From positions 7,440,001 through 7,504,000 of the forward strand of contig OZ176053.1 in the NCBI GenBank assembly GCA_964247055.1: DNA of 64,000 nucleotides. The letters are read 5' to 3'. This DNA comes from Paragordius varius (taxonomy: Eukaryota; Nematomorpha). A model generated the notes under the pieces. The model was given only the letters and a program-made list of their open reading frames with translations. It made no database searches and had not been told where the DNA came from. A program made the translations under genes and the position numbers. The first letter of the stretch is position 1, and every line of letters begins with the position of its first letter. Positions 12,562 through 24,328 of the stretch are shown here, piece after piece.

Positions 12562-13737
12562 ATGTTTCTCAAATTCTCATTGCTTTTAGTATTCGTGTAT
12601 TGGTTTGAAGCAGGTTTTATACAAGATATTACAAGATTTATTAAACTTTGGAATCGATATGTAAATACAAATTAAAATATTGGCTTGCAATGCGATGGAA
12701 TATTTAAATGATAACATCGCAAAAAAGCCAATTTCTAATATAAAAAGTTGATAAATGCCCCTTTTAATAATCACAATCTAATGATTTTGCTTGGTAGTAT
12801 TAATTAGCAAATAAAAAAAATGACAAATATTTTTCAAGTATAGTAATGTTTTTATTTTAACTTAACCATTTTATCATTCCCAATCAATCAATCAATCAAT
12901 CAGCTAGGGGAAATGCAATTTTACGCCATAAACGATTTCTACCACTTGTTGCACCTTTACCACTTCCACCTCCGCCACCAGTTAATCCAATCGCTAATGC
13001 TGGACTTAATACATTAGCCCTGGCCCCTAATACGCTGAAAGCGGTTTTACCTGCATTTGCAGGTTATAGTCCGGCAGAGCTGCAAGTTATAACTGCCTTA
13101 CTTTCCCAACCAGGCCCCGCTGGTCAGGTGGCTGTTAAAGAATTACCAGTGCAAAGAGTTGTAGTCTCTCCTCCGATTATACAAAAAACAAAACCATACA
13201 TCCCCTTACCACAATATGGAGGAGGATATGGACCATCACCATATTACCCTTCAATGTATCAACCACCACCGTATCCACAAAATGTATCGTTTTTTATTTG
13301 TTTTTGCACAAATTATTTATCTCAATTTGCATAATGATGAAGAAAATATGAAAATTTTGACGATATATATATATATATATATACATGAAAATATGTTACC
13401 AAAGCTTTTCCAATTATATTTTTAGATAAACTTTTTCACAGAATTCAGTAATTCTTAAGATGTTACCGTCATTTTAAAATTATTAACCTTTATTGTATAA
13501 TACAAAGATTATCAATTAACCCTGAATCACTAAAATTTGTTAATACAGGTTATTGGGAAACATGACACAAAAGCATTAGAGAAGCAGATGTCAGATTTTT
13601 ATCAAAAATATTATGATAACTCGTCACCATTAGCTTACCCTCCTTTCCCCTACATCCCGGTGATACCCAAAACACCAAAAAGTGACACAAAAGATACGAA
13701 TTCCGATAAGAAAAATGAAGATGATCTAGAAGATTAA
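12562..13737 (+). CDS. Secreted proline-rich protein 2
   Basis: Exons 12562-12613, 12904-13283 and 13549-13737 give 206 residues. The start MFLKFSLLLVFVYWFEAARG is a clear signal peptide. The acceptor of exon 2 follows an (AATC)n run at about 12883-12902; using CAG at 12901-12903 is the choice that keeps the frame. The mature part has a short polyproline block (PLPLPPPPPVNP), an Ala/Leu-rich middle (NAGLNTLALAPNTLKAVLPA), a Tyr/Pro/Gly stretch (QYGGGYGPSPYYPSMYQPPP) and a charged Lys/Asp tail ending EDDLED. I do not recognise a family. Together with its neighbours it suggests a local group of extracellular structural proteins. Confidence 0.78.
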
Positions 13738-13781
13738 ATATGTCCTAATTTATTTCATTGGTCTAACTGATATTTACAGTA

Positions 13782-13787
13782 AATAAA
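13782..13787 (+). terminator. Putative poly(A) signal of proline-rich gene 2
   Basis: AATAAA lies 44 nt after the stop codon. Confidence 0.35.
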
Positions 13788-14716
13788 TTGATTACTAGTA
13801 AATTTTTGTTAATATGCTTAAAATATAAAAGTTATCTATTAATATTTTACATATGAATATTTACCGATTGAAAGTATTAACGTATTGAGTGTCGTGCAAA
13901 GATGTTATGCAGCATATGGATTAGGTTTATGCTCTAAAACGGGGCATAATAAGACCGCTTAAAACTATTTCATCAGTATGGCTTATAAAATAATTTTAGT
14001 CCCCTAAAACATGTCCGAACTAAACCACAGTATTTTTATTTCCAACGTCTAAATTAATAAACTCCAAAAATTAATTATAATAATACGTAATTTTAATAAT
14101 ACAAAATGTGATTGTAATTCTTATTACATTTTCATTTTTTGTACCCGATGATATTTTGGGGTATTTTTATATTCCAGATCTGTATTAAACAAACTTGTTA
14201 CAAAGCTTTTTTTGGTAAAATTTAATTATCAATCTTTCTTCACTTGTATTAGATAAAAAAATATTTTTTTACAGTTTTTTAACTTCTACAGACTCGAATT
14301 CGGTGGCTAAAAAACACGATTGAAATGAACAGCTTATAATAAAATCAATAAATATCAAAGATTTATAGGTATTTTAATTTGAGCTTTTATTTATATAATA
14401 AAATAGTTTTATTTTCTATAGAAGATAAAATAAAAAAATATTTATTGAAATAGCAAATTTAAAAAAATAGTATCACAGGACTAGTTTCGAAATCTTATTC
14501 ATACAAAAATTATTTCTCTTCCATACATAAATTGTAATAGATAAAATCGCCAATATTTTGAAAAAATTTAACATTAAGTTGGTTTAATCAGGGAAAAAGA
14601 TAAAAAGTTTTATAAAAAAGAAACACAACGCTGATACTGAGGGACCGGGTTTCTACACGGTCAAATACAGCTGCAATGAACTTGACGCAGGAAAAACCTA
14701 GCAGAAAAATAATTAC

Positions 14717-14929
14717 ATGTTTAAGAAATTCCAACATAAAAAACTGTGCTATGGCAGAGCATGCTTAGATTTGGATCATGAAATTGATTTTAACGATGCA
14801 ACTTTTATTAATATTAGAAATTATAAAGATCGAATTATTAGGGAAGCCTTAGAGCGTTTTAAATATAAAGATAATAATCTAAACCGGGACGATGGATATA
14901 TCATAAATAATCATGGAAAGTTTTATTAA
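14717..14929 (+). pseudogene. Fragment of a Penelope-like retroelement C-terminus
   Basis: A 70-residue reading includes CYGRACLDLDHEIDFNDATF and IIREALERFKYKDNNLNRDDGY. The pattern H-x-I/F-D-F, then an R-E-A/S-hydrophobic-E helix, then N-x-N-R-D is what I know from the end of Penelope-like elements, near their GIY-YIG endonuclease. No reverse transcriptase is readable around it, so only a short remnant is left. The assignment is from memory of the motif order and is moderate at best. Confidence 0.4.
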
Positions 14930-15589
14930 AATTGGCCTATATTTTAAATATTAATTATATTTCTGAGCAAACCAATGCAAGCTCTTTTCAGTTAATAATG
15001 ATATCCTTTTAGGGATTTCGATCCTAATCCTGTGTTTTAAATTTGCCATCCAATAAATATTTTATTATCTTATCTTTTATTTATATATTTCAACCAAATT
15101 ATACATTTATTTGCCTGTTGTATTTACGATTAATAAAAAATAAAATGGCGGCGAAAATGTTTGAGATGATAATTTTTATACAATTTTATCAAAAAAAATT
15201 TTATATTATGCACCTAAAAAGCTAAATAACGAAAGCATATGTTAAAATTAAAGTGCTCAAAAATTTTTTTTAGATATTTGATTTTCGCTTGGGTTATAAA
15301 ACTACTTTAAATTTATAAGTTTCAAATTTAACACTTCATTATCATTTGGGCTAGTTTATATCTCAGAGCGAGTGGATATTTGAATGTCTTAATACTTAGA
15401 TTCAAAGTTGATATTTTTAAAAAACTACGGAAAGAAACGGTTCCAATTTAAATTTTTGCTTAGATCCTAAAAAAATTATATAAATAAGCAATTTCTAAAT
15501 CAAATTTAGTTTTGGAAAAAATTCTGCATCTGACTACTTGGACGCCATTTTTGTTTGACAACATTTTTCAAAATATCGTGTTTATTTAA

Positions 15590-16155
15590 CGCTTGGATGT
15601 AACACATTCATTTCAGTCCTTCTATTCAAATTGGGGTAGTTAAATACCCCAGGCCTGTTTAAAATTTAATTCTTTTAAAAATATGGAAGTGATCGAAACC
15701 ATGGCAAAATTTCTCACTTATATAACATTAATAAAACGAAATATATTGAAAATTTTATTCAAGATATTACTTATTTTAAGCTAAAACCGAAAGGTAAAAA
15801 TTAAACCAACGTGACATATGTGCAATGATAAAATTAAAAATTAATACAAAATGAACCCTTTTTCTTTCTGTCAATGTTAGATGTAATTTAAATAGAAAAA
15901 TTAACTTGTTTACCCTTAAAATTAAATAAAGACGATATTTTGCAAAAATTTTGTAAAATAAAAATGGCGTCGAAGTAGTTTGACATGGAACTTTTTTTTC
16001 GAAACTAAATTTTATTTAAATATTGGATATTTATATAATTTTTATTAGGATATAAGCATAAATTTAAATTGGGACCGTTTCCTTCAGCAGTTATTTAAAA
16101 ATACTAACATGAATTTAGTCTAGGGTATTGAGATACCCCAATTTGTATCGAAGTG
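15590..16155. mobile_element. Inverted-repeat element, family E, copy 1 (TTAA-type)
   Basis: The copy starts beside TTAA (15586-15589) with CGCTTGGATGTAACAC and ends at GAAGTG followed by TTAG (16156-16159). It shares the core TTGGGGTAGTTAAATACCCC and the stretch AACCATGGCAAAAT with the copy at 37205. It has no coding content. Length is about 566 bp, close to the 574 bp of the 37 kb copy. Confidence 0.65.
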
Positions 16156-16889
16156 TTAGTTTTAGGCCTAAAATTTAGTATTTTTTATTTAAATCACATT
16201 AAACATTAATATAAAAAGAAAAATGGGTATTTGCATTATATATTTAGAATATGCAAGCATGTGATATTGACTAAATTTTTACCTTTGGGTTTTACCTCTG
16301 ATTAAGTAATTTCATGTATTTTTAAAATTTTTTTTATATTTCGTTTCATTTTGTTATAAAAGTGCAAACTTTTGCCATGGTTTCAATTTATTTTATATAT
16401 CTTGAAATATTTGATTTTAAGCAAACCTGGGTTTACTACTTAACCCAATTTGAATTAAAGGACTGAAATCAATGTGTTGTATAAGTGGTATTTAAAGTAT
16501 CAAACCAATAATAATGCTTTCTTTAGCCTTTTAGGCGCTTTACAAATATTTTTTTGAATAATAAAAAATAGAAAAATTATAGCCTCGAACTTTTTGCCGC
16601 CATTTTTTTCTAATAATTTTTTTAACACTTCATTACCTCAATTTTTGTCCTAGTCCAGCATTGTTTATTTTAAGAGGACTTCATAGTAGAAGGGCAAAAA
16701 ATTTAGGAGTTTTGAAGCCCTTATCTAAAAATTTACTGAAAATATTGTTCAGCTTATATGTTGTTGATAATATATTTTAGTGATACTTTTTGGAATAGAG
16801 ACCCTAGCTCTCACCAAAAGAATTTTATATATATGGGCGTAAATTATTTTCTGATTTTAAACTTACCACAAAAATGATAATAACTTTTT

Positions 16890-17000
16890 AAATCATTCAT
16901 GATCGCCAAAACCAAAAATACCTTGATAATTCAGATACATTTTCTTATCAGAATTATATATTTCATTAAATTAATTTTTTCTACTCCCTCTTTAGTGTTA
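16890..17000. repeat. Fragment of the foldback family (family C)
   Basis: The piece from CGCCAAAACCAAAAATACC to TCTTATCAGAATTATATA matches the right end of the 24.6-25.8 kb foldback element. It is a short truncated copy. Confidence 0.45.
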
Positions 17001-17138
17001 TTTGTACACTGTATTAAATTTTTTGCGATATTGAAAACATCCGATCTTTTACCGCAAAAAACAATGCTATACTCGCTTTATATAAAAACTTCAGATTCAC
17101 CATCTAATTTTATATATATTCCGTTTGTATTCGCTAAA

Positions 17139-17677
17139 CACTTGGAAAATTGGGGTATCTAAATACCCCAGACAATATCTAAGTTCATATTAAAAAACTA
17201 CTGAAAGAAACTGTTTCAATATGCTTCGATCCCTATATAAATTATATAAAAAGGTCAAAATATCTAATTAAAATTTAATTTTGGTAAAAAGTTTCTCATA
17301 AAACTACTTGCACGCCATTTTTATTTCACAACATTTTTGAAAAATACCGTGATTAGATACTTAGACTGAAATAAGTTCACCTTTTTATTTAAATCACATT
17401 TAACATTATAAAAAGAAAAAGTGGTATATTTTGCGCGCATATATATTTAGCTTATGCATACATGTCATGTTGCCTAAATTCCCTTGGGTTTAACCTCTGG
17501 ATATATAATATTATGTATTTTTCAAATTTATATTTCGGTTTATTAATGTTATATAATTTCAAGCTTTTGTCATAGTTTCAATTTTCATATTTATAAAAAT
17601 ATTTAATTTTAATAAGCCTCGGGTATCTAACTACCCTAATTTGAATCTGACTGCATTGAATGTGTTGCATCCAAGTG
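17139..17677. mobile_element. Family E element, inverted copy, just upstream of the SOCS gene
   Basis: This is an inverted copy of family E. It starts TAAA + CACTTGGAAAATTGGGG and ends ATCCAAGTG + TTAA (17678-17681), and carries the same CTACTGAAAGAAACTG and TACCCTAATTTGAAT blocks reversed. Its right end is 27 bp before the ATG of the SOCS gene. It may therefore supply the 5' UTR or promoter of that gene. Confidence 0.65.
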
Positions 17678-17704
17678 TTAAAGCATTGAAACTTTTCTTA
17701 TCGG

Positions 17705-18251
17705 ATGACGAGCCTGAAAGCATTAGATCAGGTATCTATTGTTAATAAATTAGTTTGGATGGTATTGGGGGCCTTTAACATGGAAACAAGCAGAGAAAAT
17801 TCTTATCGAACACCCTAAAGGGACATTTTTACTCAGGGATAGTACAGATATTTACCATGTTTTGACGATTAGCTTTAAAGTTGATGATGGAGTTTTACAT
17901 TACCGTATGAAACAAAACCCATTCGTGCTAGAAGATCTAAATAACAAAAAAGGCCCCAATGAAAAAAGTTTGACTACCTTTTTATATTTTTACCATGTTT
18001 TCTCTCAACAAAAGGATTTAACAGGTGATACATTGTTCATCAAACCTAAATCCGAATTATCTTTCAGTCCAAATATTCCGCACTCGCTTAGTTTAATTAA
18101 ACCGTTAAATAGATTTCATTGCATATTTTCATTAAAATATATATGTAGATTTAAAATTCTATCCATATTATCAAGACCTTCAATTTTAAAATTACCTTTA
18201 CCATTATTCATGATTGAATATGTATTAGATCCAAAGTATTTATGTGAGTAA
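17705..18251 (+). CDS. Minimal SOCS-family protein (SH2 domain plus SOCS box)
   Basis: Two exons, 17705-17731 and 17754-18251, are separated by a 22-nt intron and encode 174 residues. The sequence starts MTSLKALDQFGWYWGPLTW; the block GWYWGPLTW opens the SH2 domain in SOCS4-7 type proteins. The phosphotyrosine-binding arginine is in GTFLLRDS. Then come the central strand HVLTISFKV and a SOCS box near residues 135-170: BC box SLKYICRFKI and Cul5 box LPLPLFMIEYV. SOCS proteins bind phosphotyrosine targets by SH2 and recruit elongin B/C-cullin-5 to degrade or block signalling proteins. Only about 10 residues precede the SH2 domain, fewer than in known SOCS proteins from memory. An upstream exon cannot be excluded, although the ATG fits. 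The gene is convergent with proline dehydrogenase. Confidence 0.87.
17732..17753 (+). other. 22-nt intron in the SOCS gene
   Basis: The segment starts GTATCT and ends AATTAG. Its removal joins ...SLKALDQ to FGWYWGPLTW in frame. If it were kept, the ATG frame would meet TAA within the segment. Length and composition match the eIF6 mini-introns. Confidence 0.75.
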
Positions 18252-18264
18252 CATAAAATATGCA

Positions 18265-18279
18265 TTTATTCAAAATAAA
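18265..18279. terminator. Overlapping convergent poly(A) signals, SOCS (+) and proline dehydrogenase (-)
   Basis: TTTATT at 18265-18270 reads AATAAA on the minus strand, 150 nt past the proline dehydrogenase stop. AATAAA at 18274-18279 lies 23 nt past the SOCS stop. If both are used, the two mRNAs have 3' ends within a few tens of bases of each other or overlap. Confidence 0.45.
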
Positions 18280-18419
18280 TATTTGTAATTCATACAAAAA
18301 ATAATTTAACTAAAAATGAAACACCGGCTACAGTTATATTTTGAATATGATCGACTATATTGAAATTAATTTAATATTACAAATCGATGTCTAACTAGGA
18401 CAAAACGCTATTGCGCAAA

Positions 18420-21268
18420 TTACGCCAACCGGGATTTGAGCTCTCGGCGTAAATAACGTTTCTCCGCATCTAAACGAGTAAATACTGAAAAGTTTTCACG
18501 AGCTCTTCTCAATAAATATGGTACGACACTTTCAACAGTTCCGTAGGGTAAATTTTTGTAAACCAATAGTTTTTTGCCATATTTTTCAGCTATTAATAAA
18601 AATTAACCTTAATAAAATAAATATTAAAAACGTTTAATTTGTTAAATTTATGTTTAAGAAATTATTACCTAAAAACGAAGTAAGATAATCGCACATGCCA
18701 TACAATTGTGCGAATGATATGCGTCGATCATCATATGATATTCCCAACTCTTTCATCCTTTAATTGTTAAAAAAATTATCAATAATCATTATGGTATGAA
18801 TAAATTCATAAAGCCGTACATACAATTAATCAATAATTTTAAATACGTAGATAAAATGATTGTATTTTTTGTAAGTTGTGAAAACAAAAAATATGCAAAC
18901 TTTTCCAATGCCAAGTTAACGGTATCAACGTTATGCGAAGCAATCATAAAATTCATTTTATCGAACGGTAGTATTTCTCCGTTTCTGTTTTCTTCTGTTT
19001 TGTTTAATTTTTTATTAATCGAGGATTCATTATTGTCGACATTGAGCGACGTTTTTTCGTTTAAATTTTTAGGGATACTGGGTATAAAGTAGGAGGAGGG
19101 ATCGGTATTGTTTGATGTTGCAAGTTTTTGCATACAAAAAGTCATCATGCAATTGTAATTATCGCATGTATCAGCATAAGTATCACATATTGGACCTAAA
19201 TTTATGGTAAATATATATTGTTTTCTTAATATCTTAAAAAATTATCTGCCCTTTCCCTTGTTAACAAAATTTGCCGTTTTTATCTTTTTTCTAATCGTTG
19301 GGAGTGTGCCGTAAAAATGTGAATAAATAATAATTGATTTTAACGTTAATAAAAAAATATTATTGTTCATACTAGATTGCATATTTTTTTGTGCGTTTTC
19401 CCGTTCCCATTCCATATAAGCTCCGCGTACCAATTTGCAATTAAAATGGATATCATATTTTTCGCAAAATTCAATGTCTGCCTTCAGGGCATTATATATA
19501 CCCTAAATTATGGAATTGAAAAATGTTGTATACAAATTGATGAATACACATTAAAAACCTTTATTATTGTAAAAAATTTTAATTATGCAAACCTTAAAAT
19601 AACATTGATATGTGGGACCTATAGTGGGAAAATCTTTATTGTAAGAATACATAAGTAATCTGGTTATGAAATATATTGTCGGATTTACTGGCGTATACTC
19701 GCTATCGATAAGGAGTTTGATTCGGTTGTTTTTAGAATACTAATGATTAATATAAAACAAAGTAAAGCATACAATTATATTATATATTAGGTAAACAATT
19801 GTATATGAATATACCTGACAAAGCGGTTCTAAAGCATCCAACATACGAATGAACAGGGACAAATATTCGGGCGATAAATTTTTGTGGAAAATCTTAGATA
19901 AAATTTAAAAAAATAATTTGTACTTGACTAGACTTGAGAGTCTCAATGTTATAGATTGTCGAATCATTTTGAACGTATGGGAGCACGTTCTTACCAAATT
20001 CTTCCTATTATAATTAGCGTTGGTTATTAGTTAAGTATCAAAAATTGGAGATGCAATATAAAAAACATAGCTCGTCATACCAAAACTTTAAGGGGCAAAA
20101 GGGAAGACAATTTAAAATTCATAACATTTGGCTTATTAGCGTAATCGTTGCCATATAATTTTAGGGCCTCATTAATGTAGGCGACATTCTTAAAAAAGGT
20201 CCCAGTAACTTGATACGGCGAAATGTTTTGAGATAATATCTCACTAATGGTTTTATCCCTAATAAATATAAAAGAGATATACGTTTAGTCCATACATAAA
20301 TGAGTTATAATATAAATTGTTCTTTATATGCAAGTAAATTTTTATATTTGGCAATTTAATATGAGTTCTGCATAAGTTGTATCTTTAATCAAAAAAATGG
20401 TAAACATACAGGCTAAGGTTAAACACTAAGTTAAGCCATCAAACTTTTTATAACAAAATCGAAAATATTGTGAAAAAATGGAAAATGCCATAAAATTATA
20501 TATAAAAAATCTTGAAAATAACCAAAACATCCACATGTTCATACCTACTAATATAATATATCAATATATTTTTAATTATAATGTCGTGTAATATGATGTA
20601 AAAAACCCCTTTAAAGGTTCATCAATAGGTAATTCTTCAATTGGCACAGCTATAAAGGGGGAAATACCCTTGGATTCTAAATAATTTAATTTTTCTGTTA
20701 ATTCACGAATAGTTTCCCCAGCCACAAATTGATGATAAATGGTGGATTTAATAAGGCTGTTACAAACATTTTTGCCAACAAATTTTTGCGTGAGGGATAC
20801 AAGCTAAAAATAGATTTTTCATGCACATTATATGTTTTTGCAAAAAAATTAAAAAAATGAAGATAAACAAGTTAAGGCTATAATATGATTAATTGATACA
20901 ACAAATTTATGAAAAAATGTTAGTACAAAAAAATGAATTCATAAAAAACATACTTTATCTGCATTTTTGACAAATAAAGGGATCGAGCACATTTCCATAA
21001 CAAGAAAATTACGACATAAATCAAACAAAGATTCATCCTTGTACATATCAGAAGGAGGATTATCTTGAAATTTAATGCATGCGTTAGAATAATTCATAAA
21101 TTTAGGGTCTGATATTGAACTAGATATAGTTGAGAGAACTCGGGAATTTTTGTTATGAATATATCTTTTTACTATAGTAAAACTAAATTTGGAAGCGTTT
21201 GGGTATATATAATATAAGGGTATATATGGGGATAGCTGATACATGTTAATAATTGGTAGTCGATTCAT
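18420..21268 (-). CDS. Proline dehydrogenase, mitochondrial
   Basis: Minus-strand exons are 21268-20954, 20803-20607, 20258-20082, 20004-19995 (10 nt), 19892-19815, 19739-19593, 19502-19373, 19195-18901, 18757-18669 and 18589-18420, phase-consistent, for 535 residues. The enzyme oxidises L-proline to pyrroline-5-carboxylate with FAD in the mitochondrion. Family landmarks appear in order: FVAGETIRELTEKLNYLESKG, IKLLIDSEYT, GPTYQCYFK, CKLVRGAYMEWERENAQ, MNFMIASHN, FAQLYGMCDYLTSFL, LLVYKNLPYGTVESVVPYL and the substrate-binding RRARENFSVF. The N-terminus from MNRLPIINMYQLS is hydrophobic and basic with few acids, as expected of a targeting peptide. I chose this as the first ATG in the open frame; the frame continues upstream without an ATG. 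Length is near that of the animal enzymes. PRODH versus PRODH2 was not resolved. A poorly conserved Asn/Lys-rich stretch lies before MNFMIASHN. Confidence 0.93.
19995..20004 (-). other. 10-nt microexon in proline dehydrogenase
   Basis: Exon 3 ends in phase 2 (..TTTTG, donor GTATGACG at 20081). Exon 5 must start in phase 0 (ATTTTCCACAAA). Direct joining would give a TGA at the junction. A 10-nt segment GAAGAATTTG, preceded by TTATAATAG and followed by GTAAGAACG, restores the frame and reads ..KFWKNLIFHKNLS. This is the only solution I found in the 189-nt gap. Confidence 0.6.
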
Positions 21269-21929
21269 TTGGAGGTGTAACAGAGAAACGAGCACTTTTA
21301 TGATATTATGGTAATGCAATATTACATCATTTAAATCTCGTGGTAAAAATTTTCTTTTCTCATAATTTTTATTTATATAACAAAAATTGAGTTGAAGATT
21401 GCAATATTATTTGGTTTAAAAAATATGTAACATTTTATTAACTCTTTAAGTAGTCTTCCAATATCTTATAATGTAGATAAGATATTGGGCCCAATTTTAA
21501 AATTGCACTCTTTAGCCATTAGGCGCATGATTCAAGTTTTGTTGGAATTTTGAATTATAAATATATGACACACCATTTTTCCCTTTTTTATTTTTCAACG
21601 TGGCAATTGTTGAATATTATAGCGTAGAAATTGTAAAATTAATTATTGCAAGCTTTCATTTACTAAACATCTAAGTTATTTTAATATTTGGATCGATGTT
21701 CTATTTAATTATATTGGAAGCTACTTCGGTTTTGATCTAGGAGTTAAAACTGAAATGACATATACTTTTTATAATTTAGGATACCGATACAATATATAAT
21801 TTAGCCAATACAACATTTAAAACGTTAGTTTATTTAAATTAGCTCTACAAATATAACCCATTGTAACCACAAAATAAAAGGGAGAAGTCTTTGTGATTGT
21901 ATTGTGCCTATATAATACTATATATATAC

Positions 21930-22365
21930 ACCGGGTCGAAAATCGGGCTCTGATGAAATATATACTGATATAAAATTGTATTAGGATTATCATGGTACTT
22001 TTTTGGCCCTTACGAACACTTTTGGAGTAAGTGCTAAATAACAGGAAATGGCAAAATTTGACGTCATTTTTTAAAATATATTTTTTTAGTGAAAGCTAGA
22101 GGAAAAAACATCACTAAATAAATCATACACATATAAAATGCAAAAAAATAGTTTCAAGGAATTATTTTTTGATCAGGGCGGCCAAAGCCCCAAATTTTTT
22201 GCTCGTCTAAAATGAGCTAGTTCTCTCAAAACATAAATATGCCGAGATCGCGCGATAAAAAATTTAATATGCTAAAGTTTGATATCAATTTTGAAAAAAT
22301 GTATACTTTTTTGATTGATTAGCGAATTATTGCTTGCTTCATACTATTTTGAGTCATGATGGAAT
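21930..22365. repeat. Family C foldback element, left arm only
   Basis: It shares AGGATTATCATGGTACTTTT, TTGGCCCTTACGA and TTGCTTCATACTATTTTGAG with the complete copy at 24.6-25.8 kb. The right arm is missing and the copy ends against the family D element. Confidence 0.55.
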
Positions 22366-22369
22366 AAGA

Positions 22370-23790
22370 CATTGGGTAGGGTGATAATTTATTTAGACCT
22401 GACTTTAAAGATTTTCAAGTCATGGCTTACCTTCATGTGATAAAAAATTTAAAATTAAAAGAGTCAAGTCAAGCAAAACTTTTCTAGGTGATAAAATCAT
22501 ATGATCTATTAAAACTTGATTTTGCAGTGTGGTCTAAAGCACACTTGACAGATTTTAAAAGGTGGATAAAATTATTTTGGAAAATGTTTGTATAAATGAA
22601 CTAGGTTTTATGTGTAAACCTTTATTTATGTTATAAACTTTATATTGATAATTTTCGGCTAAATTACCTATTCATATTGGGTGGATACAATAGAGGGTGA
22701 AATTTGGAAAAACCAGCCAAATGTATATAGGAGCATCTGAATATATCAGTTCATTTATTAATCCCATAAAAATCAAGTAAATTTTTTTGTTTTAATAGTG
22801 TATTCGCTGTATTACCAAGAAATTTAATTATTATCTGCAACATATACCGTACAAATTTGAAAATTCTCTCGCTAGTTCGTATAAAACAAAAATTTATAAA
22901 ATTTCTTCGCTTTAATTAGCAAATCCTGCATAAATTATCAAGATATATCTGAAATTTATTATAATATCTTCCTATCTGATGAACATTAGATTATCGCTTT
23001 TAAAATTAGACAAAAATAAAAAGTTAATGAAGGTATATTTCATCTAATTAGTTACTAACATACTTAACAATTGCATCATCTTCTAAGTCATTAACGCTAA
23101 AGGTTAAGTCATATTATTATAACATGTAAAGTGTTTTATTAATAATTAATTACAAATGTAATGTTAATATACAATTTAAAATAATAATATCTTGTTTTAT
23201 TTTATTAATATCCCATTATATTTGCAAAACGGCTTCTAACAAAATAAATAGTAAGTGAAGCAATTTGGACGGATATTTACCAAGAATTTGTAATAGACAA
23301 TGCTGCAGATCAATGGAAAATAGCGCTTATATAATAACAACTATTTCTTATGGTGTAGCTTAGAATAAACAACTATAAAATACTTTATAATTTTTACGTA
23401 TTTTACCTGAAAACATTATGCTAAACTTGGGGTAAAATAATAGAAGGAGTGTTTTACGGGCAAATGGTTTTATATTACAAATTTCAGGTACCTGGCTAAT
23501 TGTTAAATAAAACCTATAATATTATAAATTTAACTTACCTGCCATGGAGTTTACAAAACTTTAATCAATGCGTATTGTACTGGTTGTTTATCTTTATGGT
23601 GCCTTATTTCATTAGTTTTGATTGAAAATGATAAATAATTTTAAAATACGAATTGGGTGGCAAAAAAATGTTGCATTCACAAAAGACCTGACATAAGTTT
23701 TTTTTATCACCGATCTTCAAGCCCTGACTTAATTAGCTCAACTTGCCACACTTGACATCAGGTCGCAACTTTTATATCACCCCACCCATT
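22370..23790. mobile_element. Family D inverted-repeat element, about 1.4 kb
   Basis: The left end reads GGGTAGGGTGATAATTTATT..GACCTGAC. The right end, read in reverse, is TGGGTGGGGTGATATAAAAG..CGACCTGATG. The copy contains internal stretches also found at 55.96-58.8 kb, for example TTATTTTGGAA and TTGGGTGGATACAA. No coding frame is seen. The boundaries are approximate. Confidence 0.5.
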
Positions 23791-24328
23791 ATAAAACCAT
23801 TTTCTATTTTCTATATAATTCCATAATGCTATATATTTTTTTACATGTGCCTAAAAGACTAAAGAAAGCATATTTTTAATTCGGATAATACCTTAAATAC
23901 TTATGATATTCAAATTTCGATTCGCTCTGGTTTATAAAACTAACCCAAAAAGTAATAAATTCTCAAATGCTAAATAAGGGCATCACCTTCTCTGTAATAA
24001 GCCATTCTAAAAAAATAACATGACTTACAGCAGTTTTAAACACAGACCAATACGATATGAATAATGATTTTTCCGTGGGAAAAATTTGTAGCAGAGTGCA
24101 ATTTTCATATTACTCATGGGTTAAGTTCCACCCTATGTGTTTTTAGTATATATTTTTTATTTTTACCGTATTGATGCATATGTTTTTCATTCTGTTTGGT
24201 TCATATGTTATAACTGATTACACTAAATGTTTGGTCTGCCGTTGTAAACCTAAGAAAACGCCAAAAGTAGTTAATGAACATTAAATCTTTCAAATAAACA
24301 AATCAAAGAGTAAAGAAATACACTTGGG

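Noticed and set aside
13340-13420. (TA)n run in an intron of proline-rich gene 2, and similar runs at 11171-11192, 33820-33840 and 38490-38510
   Set aside because: These are simple microsatellites expected in AT-rich DNA.
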